Below, one piece after another: positions 20,467 through 29,607 of a stretch of DNA of 64,000 nucleotides. The stretch is from assembly GCF_023101765.2 (NCBI RefSeq), contig NC_064237.1, forward strand, positions 1,178,001-1,242,000, written 5' to 3'. Within the stretch, counting starts at the first letter, position 1. The number at the start of each line of letters is the position of its first letter. Source of the DNA: Spodoptera frugiperda (lineage: Eukaryota > Arthropoda > Insecta > Lepidoptera > Noctuidae). The notes under the pieces were generated by a model. The model saw only the letters and a program-made list of their open reading frames with translations. It searched no databases and was not told where the DNA came from. A program made the translations under genes and the position numbers.

Positions 20467-22159
20467 AACTCTGTGACTGAATAAATCCTCAACTGTTGAG
20501 GCTCAACACTCACTAATATGGTGGGTGTAAGTTCAGAACTCAATTTGAATTAATGACTACTCCGAAAACCATTACAATACAGTACGGGCAAAAATGTAAT
20601 CTTAATCACCGTTATTTATATGAACACATCACACGTAATATTAAAAACATCACAGAGTCCACTCAAACTCAACGTCAGCTTAATAAAGCGTCAATTTTTC
20701 CAAAATAAATGAATACGTTGACAGGTGAGGTAATGTACAGTGTTTCCATACGTACTAATGCTCGGTTTGGCCTCGCCGGAGTCACAAATAATACGCTAAT
20801 GTACGACTACGCCACTCATTATACCTAATAAACCCCATTTGTGATAAACATTTTAGGGGCGGCAGACGAGCGAGTAATTGTTGCTTAAAATTTTAGTATG
20901 AATATTTTAGACTACGGAATTTTCGTACGAGTTTAAAATGCTATGAAATGAATGCTACCTGTCTTCTTAGAAAGTCATTAGAGAAAGTAAAGCAGTAAGG
21001 AAGTTTAGATTCAGATACATGATTGTCTTGAGAGTTCAGTATTAAGATTTAGGTTATTTTGTTCTTATTACATATTTACTTAAACACACAATCATAAGTA
21101 TGCACCAGGTAAAAGGTAACCAACTTAGATATACTTTGGAACATTTCAAATTTTCAAATTAGGCATTTATCCTTAGCTGCAAAAATGTTGCTCACAAAAA
21201 ACAAAGGGCAACTTTTTAGTCGCCAACACAGTAACGTTAATGAGAGTCAAGTTTCGAGTTTAAAACATTACACCCCTCGCTTCGGTCGGTTTAATGGAGC
21301 CACCCAGAGCTATGACGACGTAAATAAACGCTAAAAGCCTCCTGTAATTTTTATCTTTAAGTTTCACGTTATATAGACGAATATAAATTCGAGTAAATTA
21401 GCTATGATTACCATGAATAATTTGGATAAATATACTCACTATTATATACAAAATATACATAGGTACTCTGTATGCTGGGTTCCTGTGAAATAATTCTGTG
21501 TTGTGGGTTTTACGAAATATTTTTTTATTTAGTTCTTCATACACATAAATGTGTACAAAAGGTGGGTTTTAATACCGTAGGCAATTTCCACCAGCCAAAC
21601 CTAATGGGTAGTGCAGAGACAAACCAGTGGTAGATGCACAAAGCAAGTATTTAATAGCGTAAGAATAGGTTAAGCCTGGAAAAAATATCAAACAATACAA
21701 ATATGAGATGGTAGATGAATATTTTTTTCTGATTTCAGGCTGCAAGCGTAATCAAAAGTCCATTGCAGCTGAATGCAATAAACGTCTTGAATATTTGACT
21801 AAATACTCTTCACAAATACACATAGAAGAATAATACATTTATCTTGTAGTAGCACACGACATTCCTTAATCTGTTGAGACAGTCTGTCGTAAATATGCAT
21901 GAGAATAAAAAAACCGTGTATGAGGTCGGTACGTCGGTCGGCAAGTGAACTTACGAGGGAGGTCGCGTGCGACGACCCTGCGAGCGCCTTGTTGTGGTTT
22001 ATTTAGATGCTTCACCAGAGTGGGCCACGAGAAAAGACAGAATACTGCTATGTATAAATTCTATCATCACTGATAGACTGACCAACAATAAACAGTCTAT
22101 TATAAAACTACATAGGGAACTGTCAATATTATGTCTTGTCGAAGAAGTTATGTTTCTAC
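20467..22159. other. Intergenic, no gene seen
   Basis: No supported coding region. A more CG-rich patch at about 21,920-21,990 is the only notable composition change. Confidence 0.4.
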
Positions 22160-22466
22160 ACTAATAAATAAAATTGAGAAGTCTGCTTGTAATATGGATA
22201 TAATACGTACGCAAAAAATATATTTTTTTTACATTTTTTGTCTGTCTGTCTATTTGTTCCGGTTAATCTCTGAAACGGCTGGACCGATTTTGACAGAACA
22301 TTTGTTGGTAGGTAGCTGATGCACTAAGACGTACCGTAGGCTACTTTCTTTGATATTTTATTTTAGAAAAAGTATTTTATTGTAGAAAAAAAATAGTACC
22401 CAAATTCCGTCAGAAATAATTATTCTACGTGAATGAAGACGCGAGCAACAGCGAGTAAAACATTTA
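22160..22466 (+). repeat. RTE-like 3' region
   Basis: 'tgtctgtctgtctatttgtt', 'ccggttaatctctgaaacgg', 'ctggaccgattttgacagaa', 'ggtagctgatgcactaag' and the closing 'gcgagcaacagcgagtaaa' match, in order, the tail layout of an RTE-type repeat frequent in moths. Confidence 0.6.
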
Positions 22467-23068
22467 CTTTTGATGATCATCAATGTAATTATATCAGCTA
22501 CATAAAATGTATGTATTTTCTCATGTAGTTACTTATACATAGATTTAAAAGTTGAAATATTGCTAAGGATTCATGGTAACGCTTACTTAGATACCACACA
22601 GCTTCTAGTTTAGCGATATATTTTATTTTATTACGTTGTTTAATATAAAATTACAGCGCAGCGATACTTGACAACTCAAAGTTGTTTTAAGTGGACTATT
22701 ATTTTGATAATCAACATCAAAATAATTGAACAATAAGTCAAGCAATCATAACATCTATTAAAAGTTTCAGCGTGATAAATAATAGGATTTCAAAGTTGAG
22801 AAATAAGATCTGAATAAATATTTGACCCGGAGAATAACTCGATGTACAATGCATGCAGTAAATTTGCGGCCGCCGCCGGCAGATGGTGACACTGAGACAA
22901 GTCTTATAATTTATATCGAATAGTTTATAACTAGCCAGTTTATTTATGGGGCTACGACTCTCTATTTGTTGTTGAGGTGATGGTACCAACCCAGCTACTG
23001 GTCAGACCAGAACAGAAGTTATGGAGCGAAAATCTATTTGAAAAAAAAAATATATTGTAGCTTGATAA
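22467..23068. other. Intergenic, no gene seen
   Basis: Contains an isolated CG-rich 'gcggccgccgccggcag' stretch near 22,866; otherwise AT-rich and unremarkable. Confidence 0.4.
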
Positions 23069-23330
23069 AATTAGGTGGCAAGTGCGACTGCCGGACAAGG
23101 GGTCTCGGGTTCGATTCCCTGGTCGGACAAAGTACTACTGGGCTTTTTTATTTCAAAAATTTGTTAGTCGTAACACGGAGTTCGGAATTGTGCCCAGTAT
23201 ATAGGAAGAGACTTACCCCCTATTACATGGGGCTTAAAACACAAATGGTGAAAAGTGGGTGTATAGCGGCATTACGTGCACCTCTGCCTTCCCCTTCGGG
23301 GATAAAAGGCGTGACGATGCAAAAAAAGTA
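23069..23330 (+). repeat. tRNA-type SINE (family A), near full length
   Basis: Has a perfect B box GGTTCGATTCC (about 23,108-23,118) with a weaker A-box side, then 'acacggagttcggaattgtg', 'cccctattacatgggg', 'aacacaaatggtgaaaagtg' and the family end 'cttcggggataaaaggcgtg'. It is followed by a short A run. Confidence 0.8.
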
Positions 23331-23702
23331 AAATTAGCCTTGATACAAAGGACTCCTTGTGTTCCTAGAATCTAAAAGGACGCACAATGATTTGTGGACA
23401 AAAAATGGGTAGTTAACTTAATGGGAGTTTTATAAACAGTAATTTGGATTGAAGTAACAATTTTCTATTTTAAATCGCAAACACTTAAGGTCCTTTGTTT
23501 GCGTTCGTAAGTTTAAATAGACCCGAGTTCCTCGCCGAAGATTTTCAAGTCACAAAATGTTGAATCCAATGAATTATTACGCCAAGCAAAAACTTTGCGA
23601 AAACTAGAAGTGGTTGAATAGATAGTGGTTATTAGAATAGTTAATGTTATGTCGTGGAATTTTTTGGAACTGTTTAATTTAAAGTAATTAAGAAATAGTC
23701 AA

Positions 23703-23846
23703 TGTGCCCTATGGCAATAGGCTCACCCCCTATTACATGGGACTTAAAACACAAATGGTGAAAAGAGGGTGTACATTGTATAGTGGCATTATGTGCCGTT
23801 ATGTGCACCTCTGCCTACCCCTTCGGGGATAAAAGGCGTGAAGTTG
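23703..23846 (+). repeat. Family A SINE, 3' half
   Basis: Begins at 'tatggcaataggctcacccc' without the tRNA-like head and ends in 'cttcggggataaaaggcgtg'. It lies 30 bases before the 5' LTR and in the same orientation as the full copy 370 bp upstream. Confidence 0.8.
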
Positions 23847-23876
23847 AATGAATCAATGCCAAACATGTGAATCAGT

Positions 23877-24097
23877 AGTTAAGCAATCGATCAGCCCACG
23901 CGACCACAAAACCGATTGCTGATGAAGCCGATCAAATTGCATACCTGTGACGCGTAACAGTTAAAGTGCATATTTAGCATTAGTTTATTTTATTAAAATA
24001 TTTTAATTGTATTTTAGTCTTGTAGGATAATTCATTAAGTAAACACCTTGTAATAATAAATAAATCTTTTTTTAATTAAAATCCCGTTCGCCGTTAT
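23877..24097 (+). repeat. 5' LTR of the errantivirus
   Basis: Starts AGTTAAGCAATCG, ends TTCGCCGTTAT, and is repeated at 31,241-31,461. Overlapping AATAAA polyadenylation signals lie at 24,055-24,064. The exact right border is uncertain by one base, because both copies are followed by C. Confidence 0.93.
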
Positions 24098-24102
24098 CTA
24101 AC

Positions 24103-24120
24103 TGGCGCAGTCGGTAGGAT
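24103..24120 (+). promoter_or_regulatory. Primer binding site, tRNA-Ser type
   Basis: TGGCGCAGTCGGTAGGAT starts five bases after the LTR. TGGCGCAGTCG is the known primer site type of 17.6, 297 and TED, complementary to the 3' end of tRNA-Ser. It primes minus-strand DNA synthesis. Confidence 0.88.
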
Positions 24121-24271
24121 CGCGACACTCTGACGATAAACTCTCCGTATAGAGTGAACGGTATCTATCGTTATCTTCGCGATCCGGTAAAGAAGAACCT
24201 ACGAACGGCGATATCCTGCGAGGAGTACCGGAAAATTGGTAGTCCTGCTATCCTACAAGGCCCGGCTGGAG

Positions 24272-24288
24272 ATGCAGAGGATCTTCGG
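24272..24288 (+). CDS. env: Probable short first coding exon of env (leader exon)
   Basis: An ATG at 24,272 is followed by 17 coding bases up to a strong splice donor, CGG|GTGAGT (24,289 is the first intron base). The exon ends in phase 2. The acceptor at 29,560/29,561 opens in exactly the complementary phase, so a spliced leader could supply the start codon for env. The site and phase are seen in the sequence; use of the splice is inferred from what is known of errantivirus env RNAs. Confidence 0.55.
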
Positions 24289-24631
24289 GTGAGTACGAAT
24301 CGTTTACCCAGTGTCCTTTGCTATATTTCCCGTCGTACATATCATATTACATTTATGTATATCGTGTTACTTGTGATTGTCTTTGTGCTATAATCGCGAC
24401 AAACGACTTATTTAATATTGTGTTAATATTTTGTGTAGTAGATATTATTTAGCGTTTAATATCACGCCATTTGATACTAAGGTGTAAGCAGAAGCGTAAC
24501 TTGTTCTAAAAATAAACCATAGGAATAACAAGGAACTTTAACGTTACTTATCGGTTAGTGTATCTTGTAGCCTAAGTAGCAGATTTTTTTCTCTCTCTCT
24601 TGCCCCATCTACTCTCTTTCGCGTATTCGCC

Positions 24632-25726
24632 ATGAACAGCGCAGATATGGCCAATCTTAAATTAATTAGGGATCTTATGCCAAAGTATGACGGCAACCCT
24701 AAAACATTGAATTATTTCATAAGAGAAGTGGAAAATATTATTAAACTGTTAGACGACGAGGAAGCTAGGAAAAACCCTGCAATAACTTGCCTCATTAAGA
24801 GTAGGTTAAGTGGTTCTGCGATCGATGCTATAGCCTATGAGGACTCCCTTGAGACCTGGGAGGCTATCAAGGCCGCACTACTACGTAGGTTAGGAGAACC
24901 ACGTAACGAAATACAAGTCATGCAGGAGCTAACACGTGTGCGTCGAAATAAAAGCGAAGACGCAGAGGCCTTTGGCAAACGCCTTAGAGATATATTAGAT
25001 ACATTACAGTCAGTAGGCAAGCATAGTGACAAGTCTTACTACGAAAGTATGGTGATAGACCAGTATATTAATAATCTAGAATTCCAAGTTTCTGTCGGGG
25101 TTCGCATAAGTAAACCAGACACTTTAGAAGTTGCTATTATAACAGCTAGGCAGGAGGAGGCGAGATTGGCACATAACAAATTTAATAACTTTAGTTCACC
25201 CGCGGTACAAACCAGACCAAGAGATGCTGTTAGACCAAACATGTCCTCACCACAGGCAACTCAACCATTTAGGTCTAATTATACTCCACCACAGAGATTC
25301 CCCAATAGTCATATACCACAGCAGGGCAGTGCCACTCCAGAACCGAGACAGCAATGGGTAAATCCAGTGCTGCCGTGGAAAAATAGGGCCTTATCGGGTA
25401 ATTTCACACCAAGGAGCTCTGGTAATTTTAGGAATTCTGGAAACTTTAGGCAGCAGAATATCCCGCAACAGCAAGTTGACCCGCCACAAAAATCCTCTGA
25501 TGTCACCATGAGGTCGGTAGACAAGCCTGCTAAGCCACAGTTTGGACAACAACAATTCTTTTATACAACAAACGAGCCACACTATTCTCAGGAAAGCTGT
25601 GATAACTATTATGATCAAGGTGAGTTTTATAATACCCAATACACTGGGCAGGAGTTTATGGAAGTGCCATCAGACGGGCAGAGCCAGGATTTTCTCGAGG
25701 ACAGCGGACCGGAAGATCACAGTTAA
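24632..25726 (+). CDS. gag: Errantivirus Gag
   Basis: A 364-residue structural protein that would form the intracellular particle and package RNA. The start ATG at 24,632 (cgccATGA context) is followed by a second Met six codons later. Residues 1-190 are a helical gag-type capsid region (LIRDLMPKYDG, LNYFIREVENI, RLGEPRNE, IDQYINNLEF). The rest is rich in Pro, Gln, Asn and Ser (e.g. QQQVDPPQK). There is no CCHC zinc knuckle, as is usual for this group. The frame stays open to TAA at 25,724 and overlaps the pol frame by 94 bases. Confidence 0.9.
   Translation: MNSADMANLKLIRDLMPKYDGNPKTLNYFIREVENIIKLLDDEEARKNPAITCLIKSRLSGSAIDAIAYEDSLETWEAIKAALLRRLGEPRNEIQVMQELTRVRRNKSEDAEAFGKRLRDILDTLQSVGKHSDKSYYESMVIDQYINNLEFQVSVGVRISKPDTLEVAIITARQEEARLAHNKFNNFSSPAVQTRPRDAVRPNMSSPQATQPFRSNYTPPQRFPNSHIPQQGSATPEPRQQWVNPVLPWKNRALSGNFTPRSSGNFRNSGNFRQQNIPQQQVDPPQKSSDVTMRSVDKPAKPQFGQQQFFYTTNEPHYSQESCDNYYDQGEFYNTQYTGQEFMEVPSDGQSQDFLEDSGPEDHS
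25633..25726 (+). promoter_or_regulatory. gag-pol overlap, presumed -1 frameshift zone
   Basis: The pol frame is -1 relative to gag and is open from 25,633, just after a TAA at 25,630, while gag ends at 25,726. A shift must therefore occur within these 94 bases. No classic heptamer is obvious; GGATTTT at 25,687-25,693 is the best run, followed by a CG-richer stretch. The frame relation is certain and the site is a guess. Confidence 0.6.
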
Positions 25727-28700
25727 ATACTGTCGAACTAAATACCCACAACAAAAGTCGCCTGCCTTACATTGACTTGCCTGAATACCAAGGTAAATTT
25801 TTATTAGACACGGGGGCTTCAAACTGTATGATTTCCATTAACGCTATACGAGGAACTATCTTTGAACAATACGTTGAATATGAACCATTTCTAGTGAGAA
25901 CTGCACACGCTATTACTAAACATGAGTATGTCGCGTACTTGCCCTTACCCCCTCAATTTAATACAGATAAATTTCATAAATTTTTAGTCTTTGACGTTGA
26001 CCCTAAGTTTGTCGGAATAATAGGCATAGACTTATTAAAAGATCTTGACTGTAGCATAGACCTAAAGAACAAGGTACTTACATCTCCCACCTGTAAGATA
26101 CCAATCTGTATAGATCACCCGGTTAAAAGACTCAAAATTGAGCCCAAATGCGAACAAATTATTACCGTCAAGACAAATTATGTTGATGGTCAATATGTTT
26201 GCGATAGATACTGCTGGGCTAAAGATCTTCAATCACCAGCAGCGGTAATCACAGTTAAAAATGGTACTTTCAAAACCTCTGTTATTAATTACAGCGACGA
26301 AAAGAAATTAATAATGAATAACCGCCCTTTGCTATTAGAACCAATAGCACAAGGCTTAACAGAAAATTCTAATATTTGTAGTTTAAACAAAATAAGCGTT
26401 GACGACAACATAGATCAGGAATTAAAACAAAATTTAAATAAAATTCGTACGGACCATATGAATGAAGAAGAAAAGCGAGAAATAATCAAACTCTGTTATA
26501 ATTATCGGGACATTTTTCACTCAGAAAATATCCCACTGTCATTCACGCACACGGTCAAACACGAACTCAGATTAACGGACGACACACCTATCTTTGTTAG
26601 AAGTTATAGACAGGCGCCTAAACAGCGTAAAGAAATTCAAAACCAAGTAGATAACCTCTTAAAACAAGGAATTATTAGGGAAAGCATATCTCCATGGTCT
26701 TGCCCAGTACATATCGTGCCCAAGAAAGCAGATGCGTCTGGAAAGGTTAAGTGGAGGTTAGTCATCGACTACAGACGACTGAATGACCGCATAATTGAAG
26801 ACAAATATCCTCTCCCTAATATACATGACATACTGGACAGACTAGGACGGGCACAATACTTCACGACTCTTGACCTTGCGAGTGGGTACCATCAATTAGA
26901 AATGCATCCTAATGACATTGAAAAGACTGCCTTTACAACAGAAAGAGGGCATTATGAATTTCTTCGGATGCCTTTTGGCCTGAAGAACGCCCCCAGTACT
27001 TTTCAGCGTCTTATGGACCATATTTTAAGGGGATTAGATAACGTATTTACGTACCTGGATGACGTCATCATTGTTTCCACGTCATTACAGGAACATATAG
27101 AAAAATTAAAACTCGTTTTCGAACGTTTTAAAGTACACAATCTAAAAATACAATTGGATAAATCAGAATTTGTGCAAAAGCAGGTTAACTTCCTAGGACA
27201 TGAACTTACGGACCAAGGCTTAAAACCAAACAAGGATAAGATCAAGGCCGTATTAAATTTTCCCCTACCTTGTAATCAAAAGGATATCAAGTCGTTCTTA
27301 GGATTGGTTGGTTATTACCGTAAGTTCATTAAAGACTTCGCAAAATTAACTAAGCCTCTAACATCTTGCTTAAAAAAGAATGCTAAGGTAGTCCACACAG
27401 AGGAATTTATAGATGCAGTTAACAAATGTAAGCAAATTTTAACCAATGCTCCACTCTTACAATATCCGGATTTTGACCAGCCATTCATTCTGACAACTGA
27501 TGCCTCCGACGTAGCTGTAGGTGCAGTCCTATCTCAGGGAAACGTTGGATCAGATAAACCGGTAGCTTTTGCCTCCCGGACCTTATCAGATACGGAGGCT
27601 CGGTATTCAACGATAGAAAAGGAATTACTAGCCATAGTTTGGGCCATTAAATACTTTAGGCCATACTTATATGGCCGAAGATTTACAATTTATACTGACC
27701 ACAGACCTTTGATGTGGCTCATGTCTTTAAAGGACCCAAACTCTAAATTAACACGCTGGAGGCTTAAACTTGCAGAATATGATTATAAGGTAGTCTATAA
27801 AAAAGGAAAACAAAATACAAACGCGGATGCTTTATCTAGGGCGAAAATCTATCATAACAGCATGGACTCTCTCGCTGTAAACTTTGACGATAATTACGAC
27901 GACACCATAATAGACAGAATTTTTGAAAACGCTCGTAGAGAAGCGGCTATGGCACAAAATGATAATAGAGACAATAACAATGACAATAGAGACACAAACA
28001 ATGACAATAGAGACACTAACAATGACAATAGGGACACCAAGCATGACAATCAAACAAATAACGATAGACATAGTGTAATGGACCAAGACGTACCATCTGA
28101 AAGTGACGGAACGGAACAGACAGATGCTGACCAAATGAGTGTTGTGACCGGTGAACCCGACCATCTAGTTTCCACCAACCATACGCAACCTGACAATGAG
28201 AACATAGGTATCCCAACTCTATCAGATGCTATCGACAGACAACTCAAGCAATTCCACATAAGATCAACCCCAGGTTCGGAGTACAGAGTTGAAAATAGAT
28301 CGACTAGCTCTAGGATCGTTATCAAAGACGTATTTATCCCTATTAATAACACAGAAGCAGAGATCATCAGATTCCTCAAAGAACACACAATAGCAGACCG
28401 TGTTTTTCATTGCTATTTTTATGAAGAACACCTATATTTGGCTTTTTCAAGGGTATACACAACCATTTTCAATGATAGAGGACCGAAACTAATAAGATGC
28501 AGTTCCCGTGTCACTCTAGTTGAAAACAAAACAGAACAGCAAGAGCTTATTAAACGGTACCACGAAGGCAAAACATCGCATCGCGGTATCCAAGAGACAC
28601 ATAAGCAACTCCATAGGAACTATCACTGGCCTAATATGTTGCTATCAGTACAAAGATACATCAACCAGTGTGATATTTGTTTAAAAGCCAAATATGAAAG

Positions 28701-29607
28701 AAATCCCCTAAAACCCCCACTAGCTTTAACACAAACCCCTTCTAAGCCTCTGGAACACTTATTTATGGACCTCTATTCTACTGGAGGTGCTACATTCCTA
28801 ACCATAATAGACAACTTTTCAAAATTTGCTCAAGCCATACCCTTAAACGCAGCAAGTAGTGTACACATTGCAGAAGCTTTAATTCAAGCGTTCTCAGTAC
28901 TAGGACTACCTTTAAAAATAACAACTGATTCAGATACTAAATTCGATAACGACGTTATTAAAGAAATATGTGCTTCACACGACATTAATATCCATTTCAC
29001 AACGCCGTATAATCCAAATTCTAACTCTCCCATCGAACGCTTTCATTCAACCATCGGCGAGATTATAAGAATACAACGAATGACCAATAAAGATGACCCA
29101 ATTCAACAAATAATGAACTATGCAGTCATAGCCTATAACAACGCAATTCACTCTGCAACGGGTTACACACCAAGAGAACTACTATTCGGACACACAGCTT
29201 CTCGAAACCCCTTAGAATTATTTTATCCAAAGGAATTCTACCAGGACTACGTCCTTAAGCACCGTAAAAACGCCGAGGCCGTACAGGAGTGTCTGGCGGC
29301 CCACATGTCTAAAAACAAAGAACAGGTAATAGCAAAGCGCAACCAGGCTGCAGAAGAGATCACCTTCAAGGTAGGTGAAATAGTTTATAAGCAAGTTGCT
29401 AAGACCGCGCGCAACGATAAGACGAAGCCTGTTTTCAAAGGTCCATATAAAATAATTCATCTCCATCCTAATAATGTTGCAGAAATTATAGGTAACCACC
29501 CCAACTCAAAATCGATTAGGGTACATTATAAGCTTCTACGAAGACCACATCTTGTTCCAGGACCCTCATCGCAGGAGCCTACGTGCTCTTCGCAGCAGCC
29601 AACTTGA
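25633..29607 (+). CDS. pol: Errantivirus Pol (protease, RT, RNase H, integrase)
   Basis: Open from 25,633 by frameshift; numbering below starts at 25,777. The protease active site is LLDTGAS at residue 11. Reverse transcriptase has IDYRRLN, LDLASGYHQ and the catalytic YLDD at residue 426. RNase H has TDASD at 574 and TDHRPL near 641. Integrase has an HHCC zinc domain (H929, C965, C968) and D998, D1051, E1087, giving the exact D-35-E spacing, then a GPY module (FKGPYKI) near the C-terminus. All catalytic residues are present and there is no internal stop. The linker between RNase H and integrase has a seven-residue repeat (27,961-28,050). The first potential start is a non-ATG codon, consistent with translation as Gag-Pol. 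Confidence 0.93.
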   Translation, partial: YPIHWAGVYGSAIRRAEPGFSRGQRTGRSQLNTVELNTHNKSRLPYIDLPEYQGKFLLDTGASNCMISINAIRGTIFEQYVEYEPFLVRTAHAITKHEYVAYLPLPPQFNTDKFHKFLVFDVDPKFVGIIGIDLLKDLDCSIDLKNKVLTSPTCKIPICIDHPVKRLKIEPKCEQIITVKTNYVDGQYVCDRYCWAKDLQSPAAVITVKNGTFKTSVINYSDEKKLIMNNRPLLLEPIAQGLTENSNICSLNKISVDDNIDQELKQNLNKIRTDHMNEEEKREIIKLCYNYRDIFHSENIPLSFTHTVKHELRLTDDTPIFVRSYRQAPKQRKEIQNQVDNLLKQGIIRESISPWSCPVHIVPKKADASGKVKWRLVIDYRRLNDRIIEDKYPLPNIHDILDRLGRAQYFTTLDLASGYHQLEMHPNDIEKTAFTTERGHYEFLRMPFGLKNAPSTFQRLMDHILRGLDNVFTYLDDVIIVSTSLQEHIEKLKLVFERFKVHNLKIQLDKSEFVQKQVNFLGHELTDQGLKPNKDKIKAVLNFPLPCNQKDIKSFLGLVGYYRKFIKDFAKLTKPLTSCLKKNAKVVHTEEFIDAVNKCKQILTNAPLLQYPDFDQPFILTTDASDVAVGAVLSQGNVGSDKPVAFASRTLSDTEARYSTIEKELLAIVWAIKYFRPYLYGRRFTIYTDHRPLMWLMSLKDPNSKLTRWRLKLAEYDYKVVYKKGKQNTNADALSRAKIYHNSMDSLAVNFDDNYDDTIIDRIFENARREAAMAQNDNRDNNNDNRDTNNDNRDTNNDNRDTKHDNQTNNDRHSVMDQDVPSESDGTEQTDADQMSVVTGEPDHLVSTNHTQPDNENIGIPTLSDAIDRQLKQFHIRSTPGSEYRVENRSTSSRIVIKDVFIPINNTEAEIIRFLKEHTIADRVFHCYFYEEHLYLAFSRVYTTIFNDRGPKLIRCSSRVTLVENKTEQQELIKRYHEGKTSHRGIQETHKQLHRNYHWPNMLLSVQRYINQCDICLKAKYERNPLKPPLALTQTPSKPLEHLFMDLYSTGGATFLTIIDNFSKFAQAIPLNAASSVHIAEALIQAFSVLGLPLKITTDSDTKFDNDVIKEICASHDINIHFTTPYNPNSNSPIERFHSTIGEIIRIQRMTNKDDPIQQIMNYAVIAYNNAIHSATGYTPRELLFGHTASRNPLELFYPKEFYQDYVLKHRKNAEAVQECLAAHMSKNKEQVIAKRNQAAEEITFKVGEIVYKQVAKTARNDKTKPVFKGPYKIIHLHPNNVAEIIGNHPNSKSIRVHYKLLRRPHLVPGPSSQEPTCSSQQPT
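27961..28050 (+). repeat. 21-bp minisatellite inside pol
   Basis: About four to five copies of a 21-base unit (core aatgacaatagagacac) encode NDNRDTN-type heptads in the linker after RNase H. Because the unit is a multiple of three, copy-number change keeps the frame. Confidence 0.85.

Noticed and set aside
23095..23125. tRNA gene suggested by a perfect B box
   Set aside because: It belongs to family A SINE, and the acceptor and anticodon arms do not pair.
24154..24393. Leader reading frame as an independent viral protein
   Set aside because: It runs across the probable splice donor and has no known counterpart; more likely a leader ORF by chance.
27003..28388. Minus-strand frames inside pol
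   Set aside because: They are shadows of the pol coding sequence in other frames.
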